A stretch of 64,000 nucleotides of DNA from Halobaculum sp. MBLA0143 (GCF_041361465.1 NZ_JBGKAC010000001.1:1488001-1552000); one strand, 5' to 3'; positions 1-8,720 are shown, counted from the stretch's first letter. Program-made: numbers and translations. Notes: generated from the sequence alone by a model not told the origin.

Positions 1-543
1 GGCGGGCCACTTCCGCGAGCCCACGGCGCTCCCGTCAGGCTGCTCGTCCCCGGCCACTGGGGGGAGATCAACGTGAAGTGGCTCGCCGAGTTCGAGTTCA
101 CGACGGAGGACAGACAGGGCTACTGGGAGAAACGCGGCTGGCACGGCACCGGGCCGGTCCACACCGTCGCCAAGCTCCACGGCGTGGAGACGACGGACGG
201 GCGGGTCGTCGTCGGCGGCCACGCCTACGCCGGCACCCGAGGGCTGTCGGCCGTCGAGGTGTCGACGGACGGCGGCGAGACGTGGACGGAGGCGACGCTG
301 TCGGAGCCGTTGCCCGGCCGGGTGCCCGCCGACGGCGACCCCCCAGAGGAGGTCGTCGCCGGGACGGCGACGGACGCCGCTCGACTCTGGCGTCACGAGT
401 ACGAGGCGACGGCAGACCACGAGGTAGTCGTCCGGGCGGTAGAGGCGGACGGCACCGTCCAGCCACGACGACAGGGTGACGGGGAACCGTTCCCCTCCGG
501 CGCGACCGGCTGGGTGTCCGAGACCGTCGACCCGACCGGCTGA
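1..543 (+). CDS. Sulfite oxidase-like molybdopterin oxidoreductase, C-terminal part (5' end outside window)
   Basis: The reading frame is open from base 1 to a TGA at 541-543, so this is the last 180 residues of a longer protein. Residues 8-17 read HGAPVRLLVP and are followed shortly by a VKWL segment. This is the signature at the junction of the molybdopterin domain and the C-terminal dimerisation domain of the sulfite oxidase/YedY family. Later come GLSAVEVSTDGGETW and FPSGATGW-like segments, which are usual in the immunoglobulin-like dimerisation domain. The enzyme would oxidise a small substrate such as sulfite at a Mo cofactor. The substrate and the cellular location cannot be judged because the N-terminus and catalytic Cys lie outside the window. 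Family assignment is firm; substrate is not. Confidence 0.8.
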   Translation, partial: GGPLPRAHGAPVRLLVPGHWGEINVKWLAEFEFTTEDRQGYWEKRGWHGTGPVHTVAKLHGVETTDGRVVVGGHAYAGTRGLSAVEVSTDGGETWTEATLSEPLPGRVPADGDPPEEVVAGTATDAARLWRHEYEATADHEVVVRAVEADGTVQPRRQGDGEPFPSGATGWVSETVDPTG

Positions 544-650
544 GCGTCCACGGCGGTGTCGTCGACTGCGTCACTGTCTGCGAGGGTACCACCGCCTGCG
601 TCACCGTCCACGACGGTGTTACTAACGGCTGGGCCCGTCGTTCGGTAGCC

Positions 651-656
651 TTATTA
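651..656 (+). promoter_or_regulatory. TATA box for the ZIP-type transporter gene
   Basis: TTATTA lies 24-29 nt upstream of the GTG at 680. That spacing fits an archaeal TATA box driving a leaderless transcript and supports the GTG start. Confidence 0.5.
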
Positions 657-679
657 ACGCCAGTCGTTCAGATAACAAC

Positions 680-1573
680 GTGAGCACACAGACGGCGGAG
701 ACGGCGCGGGACGGAGACACGGCGGGTGCCGTCGGCGGCGTCGTCGCGACGGTGGCGTTGGTGGGCGTGTCGGCGGTCGCGGTGTACCTGGAGGCGGGCG
801 ACGGCCTGGCGCCGTTCGCGGGCGACACGCCGGTGAAGCTGCTGTGGATCGGGTGGATCGCGTTCGTCTCGATGGGGCTGTCCGCCTGGATCGGGGGTCG
901 GGTGTCGCGGGAACGGGCCCGGACGCTCGTGTGGGGGTACGGGCTCGCCAGCGGTGCGATGGTGACGAGCGCGTCCGTGTTCCTGCTGCCACAGGCGATC
1001 GCACAGTCGAAGTCGTTCGGCGGCTTCGGCATCGCGCTGGGGCTGCTCGTTGGCTACTCCGCACACGCGCTGGGGCACCGGCTGAGCCACGCCGACCTCC
1101 CGGGCGACCGGGCGATCCTGGAGCTGAGCGCCCACGCGACCACCGCGGGGCTCATCGTCGGCGTGATCTACGGCAACGTCCCGGACCTGGGGCTGTTGCT
1201 CGGCGTCTCGATCGTCTCGCACAAGGGACCGGCGGGGTACGCCGCCGCCAACCGCTACGTCGCCCGCGGCGGCGACTGGCGCGCGGTGTTGATCCCCGCC
1301 GCCGGCGTCGGCGTCGCCAGCCTGGCGGCGTCGTACCTGGCGCTCCCGACGGACGCGGCCGTCCGCGGGATCGTCTTCGGGTTCGCGGCCGGCGTGTTCG
1401 TCCACGTCGCCACGGACTTCCTCCCACGGTGCGAGTTGGGTTCGGAGATCCACGAGGCGTTGTCCGTCGAGGGTGACGCCCACGAACTGCTCGACCGCCT
1501 CCGCGTCCACGCCGTCGCGTCGACGAGCCTCGGCGCCTTCGCCGTCTTCCTCGCCTGGCTCGTCGTCGCCTGA
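680..1573 (+). CDS. ZIP-family metal transporter-like membrane protein
   Basis: 297-residue integral membrane protein with about eight hydrophobic segments. Residues 181-186 read HKGPAG, close to the HK-P-G motif in helix IV of ZIP (SLC39) transporters. Histidines at 129, 133 and 137 and an HVATDFLP stretch at 242-249 match the metal-binding helix positions of that family. By family it should carry divalent metal (Zn, Fe or Mn) across the cytoplasmic membrane. The GTG at 680 was chosen because a TATA box stands about 27 nt upstream. It is a single-gene unit, and a 33-bp tandem repeat begins 3 bases after its stop. Substrate is not predictable. Confidence 0.75.
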   Translation: MSTQTAETARDGDTAGAVGGVVATVALVGVSAVAVYLEAGDGLAPFAGDTPVKLLWIGWIAFVSMGLSAWIGGRVSRERARTLVWGYGLASGAMVTSASVFLLPQAIAQSKSFGGFGIALGLLVGYSAHALGHRLSHADLPGDRAILELSAHATTAGLIVGVIYGNVPDLGLLLGVSIVSHKGPAGYAAANRYVARGGDWRAVLIPAAGVGVASLAASYLALPTDAAVRGIVFGFAAGVFVHVATDFLPRCELGSEIHEALSVEGDAHELLDRLRVHAVASTSLGAFAVFLAWLVVA

Positions 1574-1576
1574 GCC

Positions 1577-1695
1577 GTCGCGTTCGTCGCCTTCGTTCGC
1601 GAGTTGTCCGTCGCGTTCGTCGCCTTCGTTCGCGAGTTGTCCGTCGCGTTCGTCGCCTTCGTTCGCGAGTTGTCCGTCGCGTTCGTCGCCTTCGT
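1577..1695. repeat. 33-bp tandem repeat, 3.6 copies, between convergent genes
   Basis: Unit GTCGCGTTCGTCGCCTTCGT plus 13 bases, at 1577-1609, 1610-1642, 1643-1675, with a partial copy to 1695. Copies are identical. The unit is 11 codons long, but neither flanking gene reads through it: the upstream gene stops at 1573 and the opposing gene stops at 1712. It fills almost the whole intergenic space. Confidence 0.95.
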
Positions 1696-1711
1696 CGTCC
1701 AGCCCTCTCTG

Positions 1712-2341
1712 CTACGGTCCGGGGTACTCCCGTTCGAGGTCGAGGTCGTCCGTCGACAGTTCGTCGTCCGTCTCGCCGGACTGCTCGTCGCCCGGTTCGC
1801 CGTCCCCGTCGTCCTCGTCGGTCCGAGTGCCGACCTTCCTGACGCCGTCCCCTTCGAACTCCGGGCGGATGTCCGACAGCAGTTCCTCCTCGCGTTCGTA
1901 CACCTCCTCCGGCTCCGGCGGCTCCGGCAGCGCTCCGGGCGCCTCGGCGACGTGTTCGATCCCCTCGTAGCCGTCGGGCGCCCGGCCGCCGTCGTCGAAC
2001 CACTCGTGGAAGGCGTCTCGGAACGTCTCCTCGCCGGCGATCGACTCCCCGCCACGCTCCCGGAACCAGAACAGGAAGTCCGTCTCGTGGTCCGTACAGA
2101 GGACGACCTCCTCCATCGGCTCGCCGTACACCACCTCGGCGGCGTTGCACGCTTCCTTGTTCGTCTCCCCGTGGATCAGGTAACAGGCGTCACACGGCTT
2201 GCCGATCACCGTCTGGAGCCGGAGCAGTCGCTTGCGGGTGTCCGGCGTCATCGCGTCCAACGACCGCCAGTCGTCGTCTTCGTCGAACAGTTCCGACTCG
2301 TCGAACCGCCAGCCGTACAGCCCGATGCTGACCTTCCCCAT
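1712..2341 (-). CDS. Haloarchaeal conserved protein with Cys/His cluster, function unknown
   Basis: 209 residues from the ATG at 2341 (protein start MGKVSIGLYGWRFDE). An upstream in-frame ATG at 2386 would add 15 unlike residues. The middle carries GKPCDACYLIHGETNKEAC followed by a VLCTDHETDF stretch; together these give four Cys and two His that could bind zinc. The last ~70 residues are a very acidic low-complexity tail rich in E, D and G, probably disordered. I do not recognise a named family. It converges with the ZIP-type gene and is divergent from the small membrane protein at 2426, with an ~85-bp shared upstream region. Confidence 0.75.
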   Translation of the reverse strand: MGKVSIGLYGWRFDESELFDEDDDWRSLDAMTPDTRKRLLRLQTVIGKPCDACYLIHGETNKEACNAAEVVYGEPMEEVVLCTDHETDFLFWFRERGGESIAGEETFRDAFHEWFDDGGRAPDGYEGIEHVAEAPGALPEPPEPEEVYEREEELLSDIRPEFEGDGVRKVGTRTDEDDGDGEPGDEQSGETDDELSTDDLDLEREYPGP

Positions 2342-2425
2342 CGGCCGGCCGTTGGCGGTCGAGACACATGAACGACCCGACACCACGACGTGACACTCTT
2401 GTCGGTGGGGTCGTCACGTTCGGAC

Positions 2426-2821
2426 GTGGAGTCGGAACAGACAGAGACGGCCGACGGGGAGCCGGCGGGCGACGAAGGACGGCTGGCGGCGGACGCCGCA
2501 GAGTCGTCGTCTCCCCGACGAGGGGCCGTCGAGCCCGCTACGACGACGGACGTGGCCGAGCCACGGACGACGCGGGCAGAGACGGACGACGACGGCCGGC
2601 GGGCGAGTCGTCGCGCTGCGAACCTGTTGTCGTCGGTGGCCTGGACGGTGATGTCGTTGTTCTCGCTGGCGCTGGCTGCGGGGGCGGCGGTGCTGGCGCT
2701 CCAGCGTGGCGGGCTCGTCGCCGTCGGGCTCGCCGTCGCGGCGGTCGCGGTGGCGATGTCGGCGGCGTACTTCCTCTACCACCTCTGGGGTGGGGTGGAC
2801 GTCGACGCACAAGAGTTTTGA
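2426..2821 (+). CDS. Small membrane protein with acidic N-terminus, unknown
   Basis: 131 residues if started at the GTG at 2426; an in-frame GTG at 2390 would add 12 residues and cannot be excluded. The first ~70 residues are polar and acidic (ETADGEPAGDEG), then two adjacent transmembrane helices follow (WTVMSLFSLALAAGAAVLAL, and a second ending AAYFLYHLWGG). It ends with a short acidic tail. No family is recognised. It is the first gene of a unit that may run toward valS, but 251 bp separate the two. Confidence 0.6.
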   Translation: MESEQTETADGEPAGDEGRLAADAAESSSPRRGAVEPATTTDVAEPRTTRAETDDDGRRASRRAANLLSSVAWTVMSLFSLALAAGAAVLALQRGGLVAVGLAVAAVAVAMSAAYFLYHLWGGVDVDAQEF

Positions 2822-3072
2822 CTGCCAGCCGTCGTACGTTCTGTCGATGGCACTCACCGCGTCCGCAGCCGCCTCGCGGAGCCTCGTCGTTCGTCGCGTA
2901 GGGGCGTGACGCCCCACCTCACTCTCCCGACGGGACCCGCCCGTCACGGTCGACAGAACCGAGCAGTGACGACACCACCACGGACGACGATGCCAGAGAC
3001 ACGACAGCCACGACGGACGACCGGGGCGAACCGCCAGACAAAACACACCCACACGCGAACGGACGAACAGCG

Positions 3073-5808
3073 ATGAGTACACCGGAACACCCGACAGAGG
3101 AGACTGACGGGGCGGACGCTCCCGACCCCGACCTCACCGGGGAGTACGACCCGGAGACGGCAGAGACGAAGTGGCGCGATCACTGGGTCGAGACGGGGAC
3201 GTACCAGTTCGGCGACGGGGACGTCGACCCAGACACGGCGTACACGGTCGACACACCGCCGCCGACGGTGTCCGGGAGCCTCCACATGGGCCACCTGTAC
3301 GGCCACACGCTCCAGGACTTCGCCGCCCGCTTCCACCGGATGTTCGACGGGGACGCCCTGTTCCCGTTCGGCTACGACGACAACGGGATCGCCTCCGAGC
3401 TGTTGACGGAACAGGAGCTGGACATCCACCACTCCGACTACACCCGCCGGGAGTTCCAGGAGAAGACCCGCGAGGTGTGTCGGGAGTACGAACAGAGCTT
3501 CACCGAGGAGCTCCAGTCGCTGGGGGTGTCCGTCGACTGGTCGCGGACGTACAAGACGATCGAGCCGCGGGTCCAACGCACCTCACAGCTGTCGTTCCTC
3601 GACCTCTACGAGAAGGGGCGAGAGTACCGCGAACGGGCGCCGACGATCTGGTGTCCGGACTGTGAGACGGCCATCTCCCAGGTGGAGATGGAAGAGGAGA
3701 AGCGCGACTCGGAGTTCGTCGACGTCGCGTTCAGCCTCGCGGAACTGGGGTCGGAGGCGCCCGAGAACCCGGAACGGGAGGAGAGCGACTACGCGGTGCC
3801 GACGGCGCCGGGCGACGAGATCGTCATCTCGACGACGCGACCGGAGCTCCTGCCGGCGTGTGTCGCCATGTTCGTCCACCCAGAAGACGACGCCAACGCA
3901 CACCTCGTCGGCGGTACCGCCGAGGTCCCCCTGTTCGGCCACGAGGTGCCGATCTACGCCGACGACCGCGTCGAGGCCGACACCGGCACCGGGATCGTCA
4001 TGTGCTGTACGTTCGGCGACCAGACGGACATCGAGTGGTACCAGGCCCACGACCTGGATCTGCGGGTCGCCATCGACGAGTCCGCGACGATGACGGACCT
4101 GGCGGGCGACTACGAGGGGTTGTCGACGGAGGCGGCTCGTGCGGAGATCAAGACCGACCTGGAGGACACTGGCGCACTGTTGGCCCACGACCCGATCGAG
4201 CACGTCGTCCAGGTCCACGAGCGGTCCTGTGACGCCCCCGTCGAGTACCTCGTCACGGAGCAGTGGTACGTCGAACTGCTCGATCACAAGGAGAAGTACC
4301 TGGAGGCCGGTCGGCAGATGGACTGGTACCCGGAGAAGATGTTCTCCCGGTACGAACACTGGATCGACGGGCTGGAGTGGGACTGGTGTATCTCCCGGCA
4401 GCGCGACTCCGGTATCCCGTTCCCGGTGTGGTACTGTGCGGACTGCGACGAGGAGATCCTCGCGGATCCGGACCGGCTCCCGGTCGACCCGTTGGTCGAC
4501 GAGCCGGAGGTCGACGCCTGCCCGGCCTGTGGCGGAGAGACGTTCGAGCCCGAAGAGGACGTGTTCGACACCTGGGCCACCTCCTCGCTCACCCCGCTGA
4601 TCAACGCCGGCTGGGACTACGACGACGACGCTGGCGAGATTCGGTTCGACGAGCCGGGGCTGTACCCGATGGACCTCCGGCCGCAGGGCCACGACATCGT
4701 CTCGTTCTGGCTGTTCCACACGGTCGTCAAGTGTGTCGAACACACCGGGGAGGTGCCGTTCGACGCGGTCCTGATCAACGGCTGGGTGTTGGACGAGAAC
4801 CGCGAGAAGATGTCTTCCTCGCGGGGCAACGTCGTCCTCCCGTCGAACGTGATGGACCAGTACCCGACGGACGCCATCCGTTACTGGGCGTCCGGTTACT
4901 CCGTCGGCGACGACTTCCCGTACAAGACCAACGAACTCCGGCAGGGCGAGAAGCTGATCCAGAAGCTCTGGAACGCCTCGAAGCTCGTCTCGGAGTTGGC
5001 GGCCACAGAGCCGTCGGAGCCGGAGACGCTGGAGCCGGTCGACGAGTGGCTGTTGTCGAAGCTGGACGACGTGATCGAGACCTCCGCCGCCCACTTCCGC
5101 GAACACGAGTACGCCAAAGCCCGGACGGAGCTGCGGACGTTCTTCTGGGACACGTTCTGTGACAACTACCTCGAACTGGCGAAGCAACGCGACGGCGCGG
5201 CGGCGTCCACGAGCTTCACGCTCCGGACGGTCCACGAGACGGTGTTGCGGCTGTTCGCGCCGATCCTCCCGTTCGTCACGGAGGAGGTGTGGACCGCAGC
5301 CTACGGTGACGGCGGCGAGAGCGTCCACCGCCAGTCCTGGCCGGAACCGCGGGGGTACGACGCCCCGCTGGCCCCCGGCGAGCGGGCGATGGCCGTCGTG
5401 TCGGCGCTGCGGTCGTTCAAGAGCGACAACGGGCTGGCGCTGAACGCCGACTTGGCGGCCGTCGACGTGTACGGTGACGTGGCCGGGTTCGAGGACACCG
5501 TCGCCAGCGTCATGCACGTCGAGGAGTTGTCGGCGTACCCGGACGAGACCGCCCCACAGGCCACCGCGGAGATCACCGGGATCGACCTCGACTACGCGAC
5601 CGTCGGCCCGAAGTACGGCGACACGGTCGGTGACATCGAGGGCGCCATCGGCACAGAGGAGTACGAGCTCGACGACGGCCGACTCCACGCCGCCGGCGAG
5701 ACGCTGGCGCCCGAGGAGTTCGAGGTCGTCGAGACGCACAGCTACGACGGGGAGGGTGAACTGGTCGAGACGGACGAAGTCGTGATGGTCGTCCGGGTCG
5801 ACGAGTAA
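3073..5808 (+). CDS. valS: Valyl-tRNA synthetase
   Basis: 911-residue class Ia aminoacyl-tRNA synthetase that charges tRNA-Val with valine in the cytoplasm. The nucleotide-binding signatures are present: PPPTVSGSLHMGH with HMGH at 71-74 (HIGH motif) and KMSSS at 579-583. A zinc-knuckle pair (CPDC near residue 195 and a later CxxC pair near 455-460) and the CP1 editing insert with an ISTTRPELL motif are visible, followed by the helical anticodon-binding domain. Length is normal for archaeal ValRS. The ATG at 3073 precedes an acidic extension typical of halophiles. It is transcribed alone, convergent with the PfkB kinase. Confidence 0.97.
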   Translation: MSTPEHPTEETDGADAPDPDLTGEYDPETAETKWRDHWVETGTYQFGDGDVDPDTAYTVDTPPPTVSGSLHMGHLYGHTLQDFAARFHRMFDGDALFPFGYDDNGIASELLTEQELDIHHSDYTRREFQEKTREVCREYEQSFTEELQSLGVSVDWSRTYKTIEPRVQRTSQLSFLDLYEKGREYRERAPTIWCPDCETAISQVEMEEEKRDSEFVDVAFSLAELGSEAPENPEREESDYAVPTAPGDEIVISTTRPELLPACVAMFVHPEDDANAHLVGGTAEVPLFGHEVPIYADDRVEADTGTGIVMCCTFGDQTDIEWYQAHDLDLRVAIDESATMTDLAGDYEGLSTEAARAEIKTDLEDTGALLAHDPIEHVVQVHERSCDAPVEYLVTEQWYVELLDHKEKYLEAGRQMDWYPEKMFSRYEHWIDGLEWDWCISRQRDSGIPFPVWYCADCDEEILADPDRLPVDPLVDEPEVDACPACGGETFEPEEDVFDTWATSSLTPLINAGWDYDDDAGEIRFDEPGLYPMDLRPQGHDIVSFWLFHTVVKCVEHTGEVPFDAVLINGWVLDENREKMSSSRGNVVLPSNVMDQYPTDAIRYWASGYSVGDDFPYKTNELRQGEKLIQKLWNASKLVSELAATEPSEPETLEPVDEWLLSKLDDVIETSAAHFREHEYAKARTELRTFFWDTFCDNYLELAKQRDGAAASTSFTLRTVHETVLRLFAPILPFVTEEVWTAAYGDGGESVHRQSWPEPRGYDAPLAPGERAMAVVSALRSFKSDNGLALNADLAAVDVYGDVAGFEDTVASVMHVEELSAYPDETAPQATAEITGIDLDYATVGPKYGDTVGDIEGAIGTEEYELDDGRLHAAGETLAPEEFEVVETHSYDGEGELVETDEVVMVVRVDE

Positions 5809-5847
5809 GACGGCCTGCGGTCTCGTTCCGGCCGTCTCGTCGCCCGC

Positions 5848-6801
5848 CTACTCGATCACGTCCAGCAGCCGCTGGGGGGTGAGCGCGGCCCGCGCGCCGA
5901 GCGCCCGGGAGGCGACGGCGCCACAGGCGTTGGCGACCGCCAGCGCCGCTCGGACGCCGACGCCGTCGTCGCCGGCGGCCGTGTCTCCCGGGAGCCTCGG
6001 CCCCGGGTCGTCGACGTTCTCGCGGGCGGCCGCGAGAACGGCGTCCGGGAGGCTGCCGCCGCGAGCGGCGAGGTAGCCCGCGGCGAAGGCGTCGCCCGCG
6101 CCGGTCGTGTCCAACGGCGTCGCCTCGAACCCGGGGTGTTCGACGGTTCGGTCGCGGGTGTGGACCGCCGCCCCGTCGTCGCCGAGTGTGACGACCAGCG
6201 CCGCGTCCGGGCGGAGGCCGTCGCCCCACGGCTCCGTCCCGAGCGCCGCCGCCTCCCGTTCGTTGACGAAGACGAGAGCCGCCCGCGACAGTGCCGCCGA
6301 GAAGTCCCGGTCGGCGATCCGACGCCCCGGGGCCAGACTCACCGTCGCGCCGTGGTCCCGCGCCCGCTCGGTCAGCCCCGCCGCCACCGACGGCGCCTGG
6401 CTCGTCAGGTGACACACGTCGGTCTCCAACGCCGCCGGCGGGAGGTCGGCCGCCCGGAACGCCTCGTTCTCGCCGTCGCCGGACAACACCATCACCTCGC
6501 CGTTCCCGTCGACGATCAGGTACTTCACCGCCGTCTCCCCGTCGGCACGGACGAGGTGTGTCTCCACGCCGGAGGCGACGAGTTCGCGGCGCGCCCGCTC
6601 GCCCGTCTCGTCGTCGCCGGTCGAGCCGAAGACGGCCGCCGTCGCTCCCAGCCCCGCGAGGTTCACCGCGACGTTGGCGGCGCTGCCGCCGCCCGCCTCC
6701 GCCGTCCCGCGCAGCTGCACCTCGCCGTCCGGCGCCGGCAGCTCCGCCACTCTGAGGGTCACGTCCCAGTTGACGTGGCCCGCACACAGTACGTCGGTCA
6801 C
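5848..6801 (-). CDS. PfkB-family sugar kinase (possible ribose-1-phosphate kinase)
   Basis: 317 residues. GGGSAANVA at 37-45 is the N-terminal ribokinase/PfkB glycine motif and DTTGAGDAFAAGY at 231-243 is the C-terminal catalytic motif with the base Asp. An acidic glycine-rich insert of about 30 residues (DDPGPRLPGDT...) lies before the last helix. The family phosphorylates sugars, sugar phosphates or nucleosides with ATP or ADP. Haloarchaea are known to have a PfkB enzyme that turns ribose 1-phosphate into ribose 1,5-bisphosphate. The isomerase for that product is encoded 0.9 kb upstream on the same strand (7685-8650), so this role is an attractive inference. Ribokinase, fructokinase or nucleoside kinase remain possible. 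Confidence 0.85.
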   Translation of the reverse strand: MTDVLCAGHVNWDVTLRVAELPAPDGEVQLRGTAEAGGGSAANVAVNLAGLGATAAVFGSTGDDETGERARRELVASGVETHLVRADGETAVKYLIVDGNGEVMVLSGDGENEAFRAADLPPAALETDVCHLTSQAPSVAAGLTERARDHGATVSLAPGRRIADRDFSAALSRAALVFVNEREAAALGTEPWGDGLRPDAALVVTLGDDGAAVHTRDRTVEHPGFEATPLDTTGAGDAFAAGYLAARGGSLPDAVLAAARENVDDPGPRLPGDTAAGDDGVGVRAALAVANACGAVASRALGARAALTPQRLLDVIE

Positions 6802-6908
6802 TCCGTTCGTGTTGGCGGCTGTGGGTGAAAGAGTTTGTCGTGGTGGTGCTGGGAGTGTCCCTCACCATCGGGCCCGCCACGCCGGGCGTGACTAAATTCC
6901 CACCATCG

Positions 6909-6929
6909 TTTAGTATGTCCGGTACATAC
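6909..6929 (+). promoter_or_regulatory. TATA box and overlapping dyad before the 6938 gene
   Basis: TTTAGTA at 6909-6915 stands 23-29 nt before the ATG at 6938. A perfect inverted pair GTATGT (6913-6918) and ACATAC (6924-6929) with a 5-nt spacer overlaps its downstream edge. That is a good position for a repressor operator. Confidence 0.45.
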
Positions 6930-6937
6930 GACGCGGT

Positions 6938-7237
6938 ATGACTGCGAGTTCACGGAGTCCCGGAGCGGGAGACAGCACAGCCACGGAGCCAGACCGGATC
7001 GAGGTACCGCTGGAGCGGGTCTGTGACGCGGAGTTCATGCGTGTCAACACTGAGTTCGATAGCTTCGACGAGTTCCTCGACCAGAGCCCGTGGACAGTCG
7101 AGACGCACGTCGACTTCGAGGCCGTTCCGACCGCGCGTCTCGACGACTACGTCGCCGAGTACACGACGTTCGACAGTTGGGAGGAGATGCTGTTGACCGC
7201 CGGTCGTCGGTGGGCGACCGAGCGCTACGAGTCGTGA
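6938..7237 (+). CDS. Small acidic protein with internal repeat, unknown
   Basis: 99 residues. After a Ser/Thr-rich start, the protein has two related short helices, NTEFDSFDEFLDQS and YTTFDSWEEMLLTA, suggesting an internal duplication. No catalytic or DNA-binding motif is recognised. A TATA box 25 nt upstream supports a leaderless start at this ATG. Its last 13 nt overlap the end of the convergent gene at 7225. Confidence 0.65.
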   Translation: MTASSRSPGAGDSTATEPDRIEVPLERVCDAEFMRVNTEFDSFDEFLDQSPWTVETHVDFEAVPTARLDDYVAEYTTFDSWEEMLLTAGRRWATERYES

Positions 7238-7608
7238 GACTCGTCTGACTCGCTCTCGTCTCCCTCGCGGGTCCGGGCCGACATGAAGATCACTGTCGAC
7301 TCGTCGCCCGTCTCGACCTCCAGTTCGGAGAAACCCACGCGGTCTAGACGGAGGTCAGACCCTCTCCGTTCGTCCGTCTCGTCGTCCATCGTATACGAGT
7401 ACACCGAGAGGCCGAACGACCCGAGCGATGCCGCCGCTAGCGTCCCCCGCCAGACTGCCGCTAACTGTGGTGTGACGTTTCCCCAGTCCGGCCGCAGAAC
7501 GACGACTCGAAACTCGACGAGCGACAACGCACCGAACGACACTGCACAACACAGTCCGACAGCGAGACCAACGGCCGGAGAGAGGTCGGTGACGCCCGAG
7601 GGAGCCAT
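7225..7608 (-). CDS. Two-helix membrane protein, unknown
   Basis: 127 residues. Two hydrophobic segments (about residues 10-36 and 50-70) are followed by a 57-residue acidic cytoplasmic tail ending DESESDESHDS. It has no recognised family. It lies between ribose-1,5-bisphosphate isomerase (same strand, 76 bp upstream) and the PfkB kinase, and its 3' end overlaps the opposing gene by 13 nt. Confidence 0.6.
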   Translation of the reverse strand: MAPSGVTDLSPAVGLAVGLCCAVSFGALSLVEFRVVVLRPDWGNVTPQLAAVWRGTLAAASLGSFGLSVYSYTMDDETDERRGSDLRLDRVGFSELEVETGDESTVIFMSARTREGDESESDESHDS

Positions 7609-7684
7609 CTTTGCGACTACTCAGACAATATAGCTACTAATAAATCCACGTAGTTCGGGTCGGCGAGAACCGACAGTGAGACCG

Positions 7685-8650
7685 TTACTCCTCGCGCTCC
7701 TCCCACGGCCGCGCGGCAGACTCCCCGAACAGCTCTCGCATCAGTGTGACGATGGTCTCGGGCGGGAACTGGCCGCTCTCGGTGACGATGGCGTCGACGT
7801 ACCGCGGCGGGGTCACGTCGAAGGCGGGGTTGTCGACGGTGAGCTCGCCGATCTCCTCGCGGGTCTCCCGGTCGATCACCTCCGACTCCTCGCGCATCTC
7901 GATCTCGACGGTCTGGCCCGTCAGCGTCTCCGGGTGGAGCTTGATCGTCTGGGCCGCGACCACGATCGGGACCCCTCGTTCGCGGGCGTTGACCGCCAGT
8001 CCGGAGGTGCCGATCTTGTTGATGACCGAGCCGTCGGCGGCGATGGAGTCGGCGCCGACGAGGACGTGGTCGACGTCGTCCAGGTAGCGTCTGGCGGCGG
8101 AGTCGACGATCAACGTCACGTCGACGCCCAGCTCACGGAGTCGTTCGGCGGTGATGTGGCCCTGCCGACGCGGGCGAGTCTCCTTGACGACCGCAGACAG
8201 CTCCTTCCCCTGGTCGACGGCGGCTTCGACACACGCCAGCGCGTCGGTGGAGTGACAGTGCGTCATCACCGTGTCCCCGTCGCGGAGTCGGTTGGCACCG
8301 ATCTCACCCAGGTCCGACTGGGCCCGGGAGAGTCGCTCGGTGAACTCGCCGGCCGCGGAGACGACCGACTCCCGCAGCGCCGCGACGCTGTCGCCGTCCA
8401 TCCGATCCAACACGTACCGGAGCGCGTTCGGGAGCGACACCGCCGTCGGACGGGTGTCGTACAGGTGTCGCCCGGCGCGACGTTGTTGCCGCCGGAACGC
8501 AGTCGGGTCGTCGACCGCCGACTCGCGGGCCTGTGTGGCCAACGCCTCTACCGCGGCGCCGGCGATGGTCGCCGCGCCGCGGATCTCCATCTCGGCGATC
8601 CGGTCGGCCGTCTCCCGCAGCTCCGGGTGGAGTGCCGTCTCGTCGCTCAT
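7685..8650 (-). CDS. Ribose-1,5-bisphosphate isomerase (eIF2B-alpha-like)
   Basis: 321 residues of the eIF2B/R15P isomerase/MtnA fold. It converts ribose 1,5-bisphosphate to ribulose 1,5-bisphosphate. The two catalytic residues of the characterised archaeal enzyme are conserved: Cys132 in the motif THCHSTDAL and Asp201 in VGADSIAADG, followed by NKIGTSGLAV. In archaea the product feeds type III RuBisCO or, in haloarchaea, a non-carboxylating pentose bisphosphate route. No RuBisCO gene is in the window. The PfkB kinase downstream on the same strand may supply its substrate. An eIF2B-like translation factor is the alternative annotation, but the Cys/Asp pair argues for the isomerase. Confidence 0.9.
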   Translation of the reverse strand: MSDETALHPELRETADRIAEMEIRGAATIAGAAVEALATQARESAVDDPTAFRRQQRRAGRHLYDTRPTAVSLPNALRYVLDRMDGDSVAALRESVVSAAGEFTERLSRAQSDLGEIGANRLRDGDTVMTHCHSTDALACVEAAVDQGKELSAVVKETRPRRQGHITAERLRELGVDVTLIVDSAARRYLDDVDHVLVGADSIAADGSVINKIGTSGLAVNARERGVPIVVAAQTIKLHPETLTGQTVEIEMREESEVIDRETREEIGELTVDNPAFDVTPPRYVDAIVTESGQFPPETIVTLMRELFGESAARPWEEREE

Positions 8651-8720
8651 ACGGGGCTTCAGCCGACCGGGGGATTTAGCTCCCGCGGCCCGCGGTTCCG
8701 AGGGTCGCCCGCGCCGCCGC

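Noticed and set aside
1577-1695. CRISPR array
   Set aside because: Repeats are directly adjacent with no spacers, so this is a simple tandem repeat.
1152-2150. Very long minus-strand open frame over the ZIP-type gene
   Set aside because: Arg-rich, not acidic, and antisense to a well-supported gene; long spurious frames are usual in GC-rich halophile DNA.
5573-6880. 435-codon frame overlapping the PfkB kinase
   Set aside because: Shadow frame; the PfkB motifs lie in the other frame.
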